From assembly GCF_036781485.1 (NCBI RefSeq), contig NZ_DAIQAX010000012.1, positions 9,269-40,985 on the forward strand: a DNA stretch of 31,717 nt, given 5' to 3'. The translations under genes were made by a program, and so were the position numbers. Positions 1 through 8,005 of the stretch are shown in pieces (within the stretch, counting starts at the first letter, position 1; every line of letters starts with the position of its first letter). A model generated the notes under the pieces. The model searched no databases and had not been told where the DNA came from. It worked only from the letters and a program-made list of their open reading frames with translations. Source of the stretch: Thermocrinis sp. (GTDB lineage: Bacteria > Aquificota > Aquificia > Aquificales > Aquificaceae).

Positions 1-2
1 TT

Positions 3-101
3 ATAAAGGAGAAACTTCAAAGACTTCAAGAGCTTTGTGGGATTGAGGGAGTTTTTAAACACAAACCTGCCGAAAAAGTTAATCCTCAGGATACTGCTTA
101 G
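3..101 (+). CDS. C-terminal end of an unidentified protein (5' truncated by window edge)
   Basis: An open frame enters at the left edge and gives 32 residues before a TAG at 99-101, ending in HKPAEKVNPQDTA. The composition looks like a soluble protein tail (LQRLQELCGIEGVFKHKPAE), and no competing frame is open. I do not recognise the family. It lies on the same strand as dapA, with about 180-280 nt between them, so it may or may not share the transcript. Confidence 0.5.
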   Translation: MKEKLQRLQELCGIEGVFKHKPAEKVNPQDTA

Positions 102-284
102 GCGGTATTTTGAGAGAGTGAAAGGGTAGAAGAGTGCTCCCTTGGATGCTCTTTAGGGCGTCCTAAACCCTCGGCAGGCTCCCTTAAAGGGAGTTTCCGT
201 AGGCAATGGAATGATTATCTATGGAGAGAGGAACTCTTTTGTCAGAGATTTCTCTCCCTTAAAATCTGTTATAATTGAAGGGAA
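102..284. other. Non-coding gap with several inverted repeats
   Basis: No convincing gene. It holds short inverted repeats: CTCCC/GGGAG near 179-193, followed by TTTCC, which could be a weak terminator for the preceding gene; AGGG/CCCT around 155-171; and GGAGAGA (223-229) with TCTCTCC (251-257). A TATAAT at 270-275 is the best -10 box. TTGTCA at 239-244 is a poor -35 partner because the spacer would be 25 nt. Confidence 0.35.
270..275 (+). promoter_or_regulatory. Probable -10 box upstream of the dapA operon
   Basis: Perfect TATAAT, with a predicted start about 7 nt downstream, close to an ATG at 285 and about 100 nt before dapA. The -35 is weak. In this window TATAAT boxes repeatedly lie just before gene starts, which supports the call. 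Confidence 0.45.
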
Positions 285-404
285 ATGGCAAAGGCGAGCA
301 AAAAGGTTAGTTCCCTTCGGCTTTGGGAGGACTATGTCCAGGGGCACTGGGTGAATAATTGGACAAAGCCATCTTACAAGCCATGTTTGAGGGATCAATC
401 GTAG
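285..404 (+). CDS. Possible 39-aa leader protein ahead of dapA
   Basis: An ATG at 285, preceded by GAAGGG and only 10 nt after a TATAAT box, opens a 39-codon frame ending at TAG 402-404. It overlaps the first seven codons of dapA. The product starts MAKASKKVSS and contains LRLWEDYVQGHWVNNW, unusually rich in Trp. It has a plausible ribosome site and would put a translated leader in front of dapA. I do not recognise it, and chance cannot be excluded at this length. Confidence 0.3.
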   Translation: MAKASKKVSSLRLWEDYVQGHWVNNWTKPSYKPCLRDQS

Positions 405-1276
405 CTCTGATAACGCCTTTCAAAAATGGAGAAGTAGACTATGAATCTTTAATCAAACTTATAGAGTTTCACGTAAGCAATGGCACAAATGCCATTTTGG
501 TGTGCGGTACCACTGGGGAATCGCCTACTTTGACCTTTGAAGAGCACGAAAAGGTCATAGAGGAGGCAGTTAAGATAGCCAACGGTAGGATAAAGATAAT
601 AGCAGGCACGGGGGCAAACGCCACCCACGAAGCTATAGAGCTTTCAACTCACGCTCAAAAGGTAGGAGCGGATGCTTGCCTTCTGGTCGTTCCCTACTAT
701 AACAAACCAACCCAAGAAGGACTCTACAGACACTTTAAAGCAGTGGCAGAAGAGATTGATATACCAATAATTCTCTACAACATTCCATCAAGGACAGGCG
801 TGGAGATAGCCCCAGAAACCATATACAGATTAGCAAAGGAGCACGAGCATATCATAGGCTCGAAGGAATCCACTCCAAACATGGACAGAATATCGGAGAT
901 CAGAAGGCTTATGGGAGAAAACTTTACTATTCTTTCTGGTGATGACTCTCTAACTCTTCCTATGATGGCTTTGGGGGCAAAGGGAGTAATCTCTGTAGCT
1001 AACAACGTAATGCCTAAGGAGGTTAAAGCACTCGTAGATTTTGCTTTGAAGGGTGATTTCAAAAAGGCGAGGGAGATGCACTATTATCTGTATGAGTTAT
1101 TTAAAGTGCTCTTCATAGAGACTAACCCTATACCTGTAAAAACCGCGTGTTGGGCTATGGGAATGTGCGAAAAGGAGTTTAGACTTCCCATGTGTGAGAT
1201 GAAGCCTGAAAACGAAAAGAAACTTCTTAGCGTGCTAAGGTCTTACAATATACCTTTGGTGGTCCAGCATGAGTAA
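383..1276 (+). CDS. dapA: 4-hydroxy-tetrahydrodipicolinate synthase
   Basis: Condenses pyruvate with aspartate semialdehyde, the first committed step of the lysine/meso-diaminopimelate pathway, in the cytoplasm. The protein is a 297-residue TIM barrel. From the ATG at 383, the substrate-site Thr-Thr falls at residues 43-44 (GTTGES), the tyrosine at 132 (LYNIPSRTG) and the Schiff-base lysine at 161 (IIGSKEST). These match the classical E. coli numbering closely, so I prefer this ATG to the TTG 24 nt upstream. The 3' end overlaps the next gene by 8 nt. dapF lies three genes downstream, so the operon holds two steps of diaminopimelate synthesis. Confidence 0.96.
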   Translation: MFEGSIVALITPFKNGEVDYESLIKLIEFHVSNGTNAILVCGTTGESPTLTFEEHEKVIEEAVKIANGRIKIIAGTGANATHEAIELSTHAQKVGADACLLVVPYYNKPTQEGLYRHFKAVAEEIDIPIILYNIPSRTGVEIAPETIYRLAKEHEHIIGSKESTPNMDRISEIRRLMGENFTILSGDDSLTLPMMALGAKGVISVANNVMPKEVKALVDFALKGDFKKAREMHYYLYELFKVLFIETNPIPVKTACWAMGMCEKEFRLPMCEMKPENEKKLLSVLRSYNIPLVVQHE

Positions 1277-1664
1277 GTTTTTGTTCTTTTTAAACAGCTT
1301 CTACTTAGGTATGGGTGTCTTTTTCAGCATATACGTAGCCCCCACTCTATTCAGAGTTTTAGATAGGGCTGAAGCGGGAAAGGTGGTAGAGAAAGTTTTT
1401 CCAGTTTATTTTGGTATTGGCTTTCTTGTAATGCTGATCTCCGTGGCAGTTGGTTGGAAGTTAGGCAAACTTTTCTTTGCAGCATCCTTGGCTAATCTCT
1501 TAGTGCACGGATTTCATCTATTTTATGTGCTTCCAAAAGCGAGGAATTTAAAGCTAATTGACTATTCAGAGTTTATGAAGTGGCATGGTGTGTCCATGGG
1601 TTTAAATTTACTTGGTTTATTGCTTGCTTTTATTATGATTATATTTTTGGTAAGAAAGATATAA
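1269..1664 (+). CDS. DUF4149-family integral membrane protein
   Basis: A 131-residue protein that is mostly membrane. Hydrophobic segments lie at about residues 5-28, 46-64, 68-90 and 105-129, giving four predicted helices. The pattern GVFFSIYVAPTLFRVLD, then an AG and FPVYFGIG, fits the DUF4149/TMEM205-like family, whose role is unknown. It overlaps dapA by 8 nt and is followed 21 nt later by speE, so it is co-transcribed with biosynthetic genes. The sequence shows no catalytic motif. Confidence 0.75.
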   Translation: MSKFLFFLNSFYLGMGVFFSIYVAPTLFRVLDRAEAGKVVEKVFPVYFGIGFLVMLISVAVGWKLGKLFFAASLANLLVHGFHLFYVLPKARNLKLIDYSEFMKWHGVSMGLNLLGLLLAFIMIIFLVRKI

Positions 1665-1685
1665 AAACTAATGAGGTGAATAGAG

Positions 1686-2528
1686 ATGATGGATGTGTTC
1701 TTTATGGAGAGGGATCCATATGCGCCCGTCAGGCACTGCTATCCCGTAGAAAAGGTGCTGTACCGTGGTAAAAGCCAGTATCAAGAAATAACTGTGGTAG
1801 AATCTCCTTACTTTGGAAGGGTATTGGTTTTGGATGGTGTGGCTCAGTGCGATGAAAAATTCGAGTTTATTTATCACGAATTTATGGCTCACGTGCCACT
1901 GTATGCCCATCCTAATCCAGAAACTGTGCTCATCATAGGCGGAGGAGATGGGGGAGTTTTGAGGGAAGTGTTAAAACATCCAGAGGTTAAAAGGGCAGTT
2001 TTGGTGGATATAGATAAAGAGGTAATAGAAGTATCAAAACGTTTTTTACCCACTATGGCCTGTGCCTTTGACGATCCAAGAGCGATTGTCTTAAACGAAG
2101 ATGGCTATAAGTACATTCAAGACTACGAGAACGAGTTTGATGTGATAATAGTGGATTCTACAGACCCTGTGGGATTTGCTCATGTACTAACTACAGAAGA
2201 ATTCTTCAAATACGTTTACAAGGCTCTTAAAGATGACGGAATATACGTGGGGCAAACCGAGTCCATATACTACCACATAGAGATTGTAAGGAGGATTCAA
2301 AAGGCACTAAGAAAGGTCTTTCCTATTGTTGATCTTTACACGGCAGTAATCCCAGGCTATGCGGGTTATTGGTGGACCATATCGGTGGGTAGCAAAAAAT
2401 ACCAGGTCAGAGAACCCAAAAGAGAAGTCAAGGCTCAAACCAAGCTGTATAGTGAAGAGATGCACAGATACGCTTTTATACCAAAAGGTTTATACGAAAA
2501 AGTTTTAAGTGATGATTATAAATTTTGA
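1686..2528 (+). CDS. speE: Spermidine synthase-type polyamine aminopropyltransferase
   Basis: Transfers an aminopropyl group from decarboxylated S-adenosylmethionine to a diamine (putrescine) or, in many thermophiles, to agmatine or other amines. 280 residues, normal length. Visible motifs are the N-terminal beta-barrel with the substrate-site stretch YFGRVLVLDGVAQ, the Rossmann motif IIGGGDGGVLREVL, the acidic VDIDKEV and the catalytic-loop DSTDPVG. A good ribosome site (GAGGTGA at 1673-1679) sits 6 nt before the ATG. The stop is 2 nt before the likely dapF ATG. With bpsA elsewhere in the window, it suggests synthesis of long or branched polyamines. Substrate preference cannot be read from the sequence. 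Confidence 0.92.
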   Translation: MMDVFFMERDPYAPVRHCYPVEKVLYRGKSQYQEITVVESPYFGRVLVLDGVAQCDEKFEFIYHEFMAHVPLYAHPNPETVLIIGGGDGGVLREVLKHPEVKRAVLVDIDKEVIEVSKRFLPTMACAFDDPRAIVLNEDGYKYIQDYENEFDVIIVDSTDPVGFAHVLTTEEFFKYVYKALKDDGIYVGQTESIYYHIEIVRRIQKALRKVFPIVDLYTAVIPGYAGYWWTISVGSKKYQVREPKREVKAQTKLYSEEMHRYAFIPKGLYEKVLSDDYKF

Positions 2529-2530
2529 CC

Positions 2531-3370
2531 ATGCGGTTTTCTAAGCTGCAGGGATCTGGTAATGACTTTGTTGTTATAGACAACAGAGATAAAAAGGTTG
2601 AAGAATTTTTGAAGGATCTGGGGCTAAGTATTGCGGATTTTGTAAAAAAGGTATGTGCTTTCCATACTGGTGTTGGTGCGGATGGGTTAATACTAATAGA
2701 GAAGCCCAAAGACAGAAATAACGACTTTAGCTGGAGATTTTTTAACGCTGATGGTTCTGAAGCAGAGATGTGTGGTAATGGCTCACGCTGTGCGGTTAGG
2801 TTTGCCTTTGAAGAGGGTATGGTAGGAGAATACGTTCGCTTTGAGACCTTAGCGGGGATTATTCAAGCCTTTGTTTTGGAAAAGGGCAGAAGAATAAAAG
2901 TCCAGCTTACCCAACCCAAAGACTACAGAGAGGTAGTTTTGGATGTGGAGGGTCAGAGGATAGAAGGGAGTTTTATAAACACCGGAGTGCCCCACTTTGT
3001 AGTTTTGGTGGATGATATGGAAAAGATTGATGTGGTTAAGTTGGGCAGATTGATCAGATTTCATCCCGATTTTCAGCCTAAAGGAACAAACGTAAATTTT
3101 ATCCAACCTATGAGCTTTAATAGTATAAGGATAAGGACCTATGAAAGAGGCGTGGAAACAGAAACCTTAGCCTGTGGGACAGGTTCCACCGCTTCTGCCA
3201 TAGTTGCTTACAAAAAAGGCATTGTTTCTACAAAACCTGTGGAGGTTAAAACCCGCAGTGGAGAAATTCTCAAAATAGATTTTGATGAGCATTTAACGCA
3301 AGTGTTTTTAGAAGGTAGCGTAGTGAGAGTGTTTGATGGTTTCCTGCGGAGGGAATTCCTTGAATGTTAA
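2531..3370 (+). CDS. dapF: Diaminopimelate epimerase
   Basis: Interconverts LL- and meso-diaminopimelate for lysine and peptidoglycan synthesis. The two half-domains each carry a catalytic cysteine, in MCGNGSRC and ACGTGSTA, and the N-terminus has the typical QGSGNDFVVIDN. I place the start at the ATG at 2531, which gives MRFSKLQGSGNDF as in homologues. A TTG at 2525, overlapping the speE stop, would add only two residues. The end overlaps the diguanylate cyclase gene by 7 nt, so the five genes from dapA are probably one transcript. Confidence 0.95.
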   Translation: MRFSKLQGSGNDFVVIDNRDKKVEEFLKDLGLSIADFVKKVCAFHTGVGADGLILIEKPKDRNNDFSWRFFNADGSEAEMCGNGSRCAVRFAFEEGMVGEYVRFETLAGIIQAFVLEKGRRIKVQLTQPKDYREVVLDVEGQRIEGSFINTGVPHFVVLVDDMEKIDVVKLGRLIRFHPDFQPKGTNVNFIQPMSFNSIRIRTYERGVETETLACGTGSTASAIVAYKKGIVSTKPVEVKTRSGEILKIDFDEHLTQVFLEGSVVRVFDGFLRREFLEC

Positions 3371-4827
3371 AGAGAAGAATACTCATACGGGTTATTCTGT
3401 CCTTCTTAATAACATTTTTTCCAACAGCATTCTTAATCCATTTCGTATTTCAAAGAATAGGTGAAGAAGCATTAATTAAAGAAAGGGATATTTTATACAA
3501 CAATTTTAAAACTTTGCTTAAGCACAAAGAAAGTGATTTAGAATTAGCCAAATCTAAAATAATTCAAAGTAAAGATGATTACTACATATGGTTAAGAGTA
3601 GATGAGGAATGCGGTGGGATAGCGCACTACAGGATTACAGACAGAGGACTTTATTACGGTAAGAAAATCTTTTTGGGTGAACAATGCTATTTTTTGGGTA
3701 TAAATTTTAAAGAGCTTTTAGAATTTATTAAGGAATTGAGCCATGCAGAATGGTTGTTTTACTACGATAGAACTTACATTGACAGATTTCCACAAGAATT
3801 TTTAGACATCTTTGTTAAGGATAAATTGTTTAAAAACGATGTGGTAATAGCAGGCTTTTCTGATGAATCAGTTCTTAATGTGCCATTTAAGGTAAGTGGA
3901 TACTTAGTCTACGGAAGCGGTTTTAAAAAAAGTCTATTGGTAGAATTTCCACTTTTTGAAGAAAATGGTTATCAGTTTGGGCAGGTGTTGCTCGTGAAGG
4001 ATATTTCCCCCATATATGCAAACTTCTACACTTTGATGGGTGTGCTTGTTGCTTATTCTTTCGTGCTCTCATTGTTATCTTCTTTCTTACTCTACAAGTT
4101 CTCAGGGGATTTAATAGCCAGAATAATAAAACTCCAGGAGTTTTCCAACAGGATTAAAATGGGGGATTTTTCTAAAATAGAACCCTTTGAAACTTCCAAA
4201 AAAATGGATGAATTAGACCATCTGAGAAACAGCTTTATAGATGCTGCTATAACCATAGGCAATCTGCTTTCTGAGCTTGAAGCTAAGAACAAACAACTTC
4301 AGGAACTGGCTTATTATGATTCACTTACCGGTTTACCAAACAGAAGGTTCTTCTTTGAACACGCTAACTTAATCTTTGAAGAAGCAAAAAGATATGGGAA
4401 AAAGCTGTCTCTCTTGATCATTGATATAGACCACTTTAAAAAGATAAACGACGCTTATGGACATGACGCTGGAGATATAGTTTTAAAAGTCTTTGCAGAT
4501 GTGCTTAAAGGTGTAGTAAGGCAATCTGACATTTGTGCAAGAATGGGAGGGGAGGAGTTTGCTGTGCTCTTACCCAACACAGGTTTAGATGAAGCAAGAG
4601 TATTAGCCGAGAGGATAAGAAGTGCGGTAGCAAGTAGACCCGTGGAGTACGATCATAAAGTGATCCTAGTCACTACAAGCATAGGAGTTTCTGAATTTAG
4701 AAGTGGTATGGAGAGTATAGATGATCTAATAAAAGAGGCAGACATTGCCCTTTACAGGGCAAAGGAAGGGGGAAGGAATAGAGTAGAAGTTTTTACTCCC
4801 GATAAAACAGGGGAGTCTCAAACTTAG
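3364..4827 (+). CDS. Membrane-anchored diguanylate cyclase
   Basis: Makes cyclic di-GMP from two GTP. The 487-residue protein has a membrane helix at about residues 5-28, an extracytoplasmic sensor region to about 218, a second helix at about 220-245, a HAMP-like linker and coiled coil to about 310, and a GGDEF domain to the end. The active-site signature is GGEEF at residues 395-399. An RQSD sequence lies five residues upstream, the usual position of the inhibitory I-site (RxxD), so product inhibition is likely. The sensor shows no cysteine cluster or other clue to its ligand. It is the last gene of the dapA operon and overlaps the convergent flavoprotein gene by 35 nt. Confidence 0.92.
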   Translation: MLKRRILIRVILSFLITFFPTAFLIHFVFQRIGEEALIKERDILYNNFKTLLKHKESDLELAKSKIIQSKDDYYIWLRVDEECGGIAHYRITDRGLYYGKKIFLGEQCYFLGINFKELLEFIKELSHAEWLFYYDRTYIDRFPQEFLDIFVKDKLFKNDVVIAGFSDESVLNVPFKVSGYLVYGSGFKKSLLVEFPLFEENGYQFGQVLLVKDISPIYANFYTLMGVLVAYSFVLSLLSSFLLYKFSGDLIARIIKLQEFSNRIKMGDFSKIEPFETSKKMDELDHLRNSFIDAAITIGNLLSELEAKNKQLQELAYYDSLTGLPNRRFFFEHANLIFEEAKRYGKKLSLLIIDIDHFKKINDAYGHDAGDIVLKVFADVLKGVVRQSDICARMGGEEFAVLLPNTGLDEARVLAERIRSAVASRPVEYDHKVILVTTSIGVSEFRSGMESIDDLIKEADIALYRAKEGGRNRVEVFTPDKTGESQT

Positions 4828-6178
4828 GATTTCCCAAACTCCTTAACATACCCATCTTTATAACCCTTACTACCTCCGGCGAAAAGTTTCTGTCTTTTTG
4901 ATTTATAAAGTGATGGAACAAAACTCCAGAAGCCTCTAAGCCCAATCCTCTATCCTTCATTACGTGTTCCCACGCTTTGTCTTTTAAAAAGGTATTCCTT
5001 TGGTTTAGCCTTTTAGTTTTTGGTTGCCCAACAAATTGATATCCGCATACCCTGCCTTCCTTTAAAAAAACCTTAATCAGGTACTGCTCGTATTCAAAGA
5101 CTGTTGAACTTTCTGCGTCTTCAAACACTCCTCCACTGCCGGCTGGAGCAGAACGGGTTTTTACTGCATTGTAATCCACCAAGCCAGAATGCTTTACCTT
5201 TAGACCTGCCATGTTGTAGCCTGCCACCGTTCCTCCCTGCTGGGCAGGTGGGAACAGAGCTATCCACCTTTGCCTGCCCCATGCATCAATTCCAGAGCAT
5301 ATGTCTCCTGCTGCGTAAACGTCTTTGTCCGAAGTTTGCTGATACTCATTCACGAGTATGCCACCTACAACCCTTCCAGTCCTTTCGTCTATATGTATCT
5401 TTATGTCCGTATTTGCTACCAAGTGTGTCCTTGGTCTAACACCTGTAGAAAGGATAACTAAATCCGCCTGAAGGAACTTTTTTCTATCACTGCCATTTTG
5501 AACTATCTCCACAGCCTCTACCCAACCGTCTTCTCCGTGTATTGCTAAAACCTGGTGGTTTAGGTAAAACTCTATACCTTCTTCTTCTTCAAGGATCTTC
5601 ATGTATCTGTCTGCCATGTATTTGTCCAGCATTCTTGGAAGAACTCTGTCAAAGAACTCCACCACAGCCACCTGAAGACCCATACTCCTTAGAGTTTCTG
5701 CATCCTCCACACCTATGGGACCCGCTCCTACGATAACAACCCTTTTTACCTTTCCAGATAGAACCAGATCCCTTATCCTTTTGGCATCGTCCAGATTCTT
5801 TGCGGTAGTGACCCCACCCAACTCTCTACCAGGTATGGGTGGAATAAAAGCGCTGGCGCCCGCAGCCAAAAGACACTTATCGTAAGCTATCTCCTCCCCA
5901 CCCTTTACTATAACCACCTTTCTTTTGTTGTCTATACCAACCACCTCTTTGTTTGGTCTAAAATCTACCCTCATACGCTCATAAAACTCATAGCCACCTT
6001 TGTAAAACAGTGCTTGATCCGAAATGTCCCCCCTAATTACGTTCTCCATACAGTTTGGTGCATAGGTTGGGTAAGGCTCGTCCGAAAGGACTATTATGTC
6101 TGATTCTTTATCCACCTGTCTAAAAGCCTCAATGGCGGAGGCTGCCGCAGGACCGTTGCCAACTATCACAACTCGCAT
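4793..6178 (-). CDS. FAD-dependent NAD(P)H oxidoreductase (NADH oxidase / NirB N-domain type)
   Basis: A 461-residue pyridine nucleotide-disulfide oxidoreductase fold. The FAD Rossmann motif VVIVGNGPAAASA is at the N-terminus, the NAD(P) motif VVIVGAGPIGVEDA lies near the middle, and DVYAAGDICSG is the second FAD contact. The C-terminal 110 residues form a dimerisation domain. Cys43 in YAPNCMENV sits where NADH oxidase and CoA-disulfide reductase keep their redox cysteine (inference from position). The start at 6178 gives a family-typical MRVVIVG. An upstream ATG at 6196 would run into the tRNA. The electron acceptor is unknown. The 3' end overlaps the convergent cyclase gene. Confidence 0.8.
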   Translation of the reverse strand: MRVVIVGNGPAAASAIEAFRQVDKESDIIVLSDEPYPTYAPNCMENVIRGDISDQALFYKGGYEFYERMRVDFRPNKEVVGIDNKRKVVIVKGGEEIAYDKCLLAAGASAFIPPIPGRELGGVTTAKNLDDAKRIRDLVLSGKVKRVVIVGAGPIGVEDAETLRSMGLQVAVVEFFDRVLPRMLDKYMADRYMKILEEEEGIEFYLNHQVLAIHGEDGWVEAVEIVQNGSDRKKFLQADLVILSTGVRPRTHLVANTDIKIHIDERTGRVVGGILVNEYQQTSDKDVYAAGDICSGIDAWGRQRWIALFPPAQQGGTVAGYNMAGLKVKHSGLVDYNAVKTRSAPAGSGGVFEDAESSTVFEYEQYLIKVFLKEGRVCGYQFVGQPKTKRLNQRNTFLKDKAWEHVMKDRGLGLEASGVLFHHFINQKDRNFSPEVVRVIKMGMLRSLGNPKFETPLFYRE

Positions 6179-6186
6179 AGTATAAT
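6156..6186 (+). promoter_or_regulatory. Promoter of tRNA-Met, overlapping the flavoprotein start
   Basis: TTGCCA at 6156-6161 and TATAAT at 6181-6186, 19 nt apart; the predicted start is a few nt before the tRNA 5' end at 6198. The -35 lies inside the first codons of the oppositely oriented flavoprotein gene. The same AT-rich core read backwards offers TATTAT about 7 nt from that gene's ATG, so two promoters share one core. Confidence 0.55.
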
Positions 6187-6197
6187 AATAAATCATA

Positions 6198-6271
6198 GGC
6201 GGCGTAGCTCAGCTGGTTAGAGCGGAGATCTCATAAGTCTCAGGTCGGAGGTTCGAGTCCTCCCGCCGCCA
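6198..6271 (+). tRNA. tRNA-Met (anticodon CAU), elongator type
   Basis: Folds as a full cloverleaf. Acceptor GGCGGCG (6198-6204) pairs with CGCCGCC (6264-6270) and the discriminator is A at 6271. The D arm is GCTC/GAGC, the anticodon stem GAGAT/GTCTC closes loop CTCATAA (anticodon CAT), and the T arm is GGAGG-TTCGAGT-CCTCC. The first acceptor pair is G-C, not the C-A mismatch of initiator tRNA, and the body resembles elongator Met more than the lysidine-modified Ile tRNA. CCA is not encoded. The stop of the DNA ligase gene lies 1 nt beyond its 3' end on the other strand. Confidence 0.93.
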
Positions 6272-6272
6272 C

Positions 6273-7988
6273 TCATTCAACCTTTATCTTCCTTTGAAGC
6301 TGATACATCCTTAGGATCTCCTCCACAGTGTTTGCATCCTCTGGCCTTTTGTCTGACCTTACAAAACCAACAGCCCTTGGAAATCTCAAAGCGTATCCGG
6401 GTTCGTCTCCTGTCTTTCCTGCGGTGTGCAAAGGCGAGCGGGTTATTTCATCTGCGGATACAGTTATTACATACTTTGGCTCTACCCACACATCTGGCGT
6501 TATCAAAGAATCAACTCTCGCGTGCCTATGGTCAAGCTTGATCTCATCCAGTATTTCTTTTAATCTTATCCACTCTTCTTCTGAAAAGCCCGAACCCACT
6601 TTACTTATGGTCTTAAAAGTATCGGAAGAAGGATCATACACTGCGGTCAGCAAGGTTCCTATTCCAAGCTTTGCCCTTGCTCCTTTTCCGTAGAAGTAAC
6701 CCACTATTACTACGTCTATGGTATCCATAAGTTGTCCTTTGTAGCCTCTTTTTAGCTTTACCCAGTTAAAGTTTCTTGAGCCTGCGGTGTATGGCGCATC
6801 GAGCCTCTTTCCCATTATACCTTCCAAACCTCTTAGGATAGCATCCTCAAAAAATTCCTCCACTTCCTTTGCAGATTGGACTATTCTTAACTCTGAAAGC
6901 TCAAGGGTGTTTTTCAAAGTTATCAAACCTTCCAGCCTTTTCCTTCTATCTATGAAGGGTTTGATGGTGTAATCCTCACCATCCAAATACAGAAGGTCAA
7001 AGCAGAAAAGTTTCAAAGGATATTCCTTTGAGTATTCGTAAATTTGGTATTTTCTCTTCCTTTGCATGGTTATCTGGAAGGGATAGAACTCTCCCGTTTC
7101 TTCGTTTACAGCCAATGCTTCTCCTTCTACGATCAACTCTTCGGCGTCAATCTTCGCAACGGCTTGCTTTATTTCTGGAAACATCTCTGTCATAGGTTCT
7201 AAGTTTCTTGAGTATATGTAAACTTCATTGTTTTTCTTGTGCACTTGGAGCCTAAAACCATCGTATTTTACCTCAATTGCACATCTACCCAATCTTCTTA
7301 TCAACTCTTCTGCATCCGCTACTCTTTCTGCCAGCGCCATGCGTATAGGATAGCCGGGCTGTATTTTAAATTCTTCTAAACCTTCCAAACCTTTCTGCGC
7401 AAGGGTTTCTGCCACCAAACCAAGGTCGGAGCAAAGATTGTAAGCTCTTTCTACTACCTGTTTATAATCCCTATTACCCAACAGGAGGGCTAGAGCCTCT
7501 ATAATCGTAGCCTCTCCCACCCCCAGCCGAAGATTACCAACTATTATCCTCACCACAAACTTTGCCTCTACACCAGATAATGCCTTCAGTAAGTTAATAA
7601 GTAGCATAACCTTGTCTAAAGTGCCCCTCGCTCTTGCTATGCTAAATAGTTCTTCGTATACCTTGGAAACACTCAGGCCCTTTCCCTCCCTCTTTATCAC
7701 CTCCAAGGCTACCTTTCCCACGTCTCCAAGCTCTTTGTATAGCTTTTGTATAACGCTTAACTTTGTACCAGAAGCTTTTGATAAAGCCTCCATAGCCAAT
7801 TTTTCAGACATTCCAAACTCCAAACCTCTGAAGGAAGGCACAAGCTCTCCCATAGTTAAATAAACAACTTTATCTATTTCTTCCTTATCTGCTTTAGAAA
7901 AAAGCTCGTAGAGTAGTTGGGACATTTCTAACCTGCTGGTGGTTTTCTCAAGCTTTTCAAAAAACTGGGCAAGCTCTGAGAATTTCAT
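6273..7988 (-). CDS. lig: ATP-dependent DNA ligase, archaeal type
   Basis: Seals nicks using ATP. 571 residues with the order typical of archaeal/eukaryotic ligase I: a helical N-terminal DNA-binding domain (1 to about 215), the nucleotidyltransferase domain with motif I EVKYDGFR (adenylated Lys241), motif III LFCFDLLYLDG, motif IV GLEGIMGKR, motif V WVKLK, and an OB domain from about 415. The start at 7988 (MKFSELAQFF) is chosen; a longer frame adds 21 residues running back into fabZ and is implausible. Bacteria normally rely on an NAD-dependent LigA; an archaeal-type enzyme is known in Aquifex, which fits the proposed host. It is divergent from fabZ with 17 nt between the start codons. Confidence 0.93.
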   Translation of the reverse strand: MKFSELAQFFEKLEKTTSRLEMSQLLYELFSKADKEEIDKVVYLTMGELVPSFRGLEFGMSEKLAMEALSKASGTKLSVIQKLYKELGDVGKVALEVIKREGKGLSVSKVYEELFSIARARGTLDKVMLLINLLKALSGVEAKFVVRIIVGNLRLGVGEATIIEALALLLGNRDYKQVVERAYNLCSDLGLVAETLAQKGLEGLEEFKIQPGYPIRMALAERVADAEELIRRLGRCAIEVKYDGFRLQVHKKNNEVYIYSRNLEPMTEMFPEIKQAVAKIDAEELIVEGEALAVNEETGEFYPFQITMQRKRKYQIYEYSKEYPLKLFCFDLLYLDGEDYTIKPFIDRRKRLEGLITLKNTLELSELRIVQSAKEVEEFFEDAILRGLEGIMGKRLDAPYTAGSRNFNWVKLKRGYKGQLMDTIDVVIVGYFYGKGARAKLGIGTLLTAVYDPSSDTFKTISKVGSGFSEEEWIRLKEILDEIKLDHRHARVDSLITPDVWVEPKYVITVSADEITRSPLHTAGKTGDEPGYALRFPRAVGFVRSDKRPEDANTVEEILRMYQLQRKIKVE

Positions 7989-8005
7989 CGTTATAATTTT
8001 AATTG
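7989..8005. promoter_or_regulatory. 17-bp divergent promoter core between lig and fabZ
   Basis: The whole spacer between the two ATGs contains TATAAT on the plus strand (7992-7997), ending 8 nt before fabZ, and TAAAAT on the minus strand (complement of 7996-8001), ending 7 nt before lig. There is no room for ribosome sites, so both transcripts are probably leaderless or nearly so. Both -35 regions would lie inside the opposite gene. Confidence 0.5.

Noticed and set aside
67..178. CCTGCCGA (67-74) and TCGGCAGG (171-178) as the closing stem of a structured RNA
   Set aside because: The left arm lies inside the open frame ending at 99-101, and no known RNA family fits the interior; a chance pairing is as likely.
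5104..5736. Plus-strand open frames of 63-111 codons opposite the flavoprotein
   Set aside because: Compositionally odd, without ribosome sites, and fully antisense to a well-supported gene.
6176..6196. Flavoprotein start at 6196
   Set aside because: It adds MIYYYT from the AT-rich promoter core and nearly reaches the tRNA; MRVVIVG at 6178 is the typical start of the family.
6198..6271. tRNA as initiator Met or tRNA-Ile(CAU)
   Set aside because: The G1-C72 pair argues against initiator, and the acceptor and D-arm sequence fit elongator Met better than the Ile2 type; Ile2 is not fully excluded.
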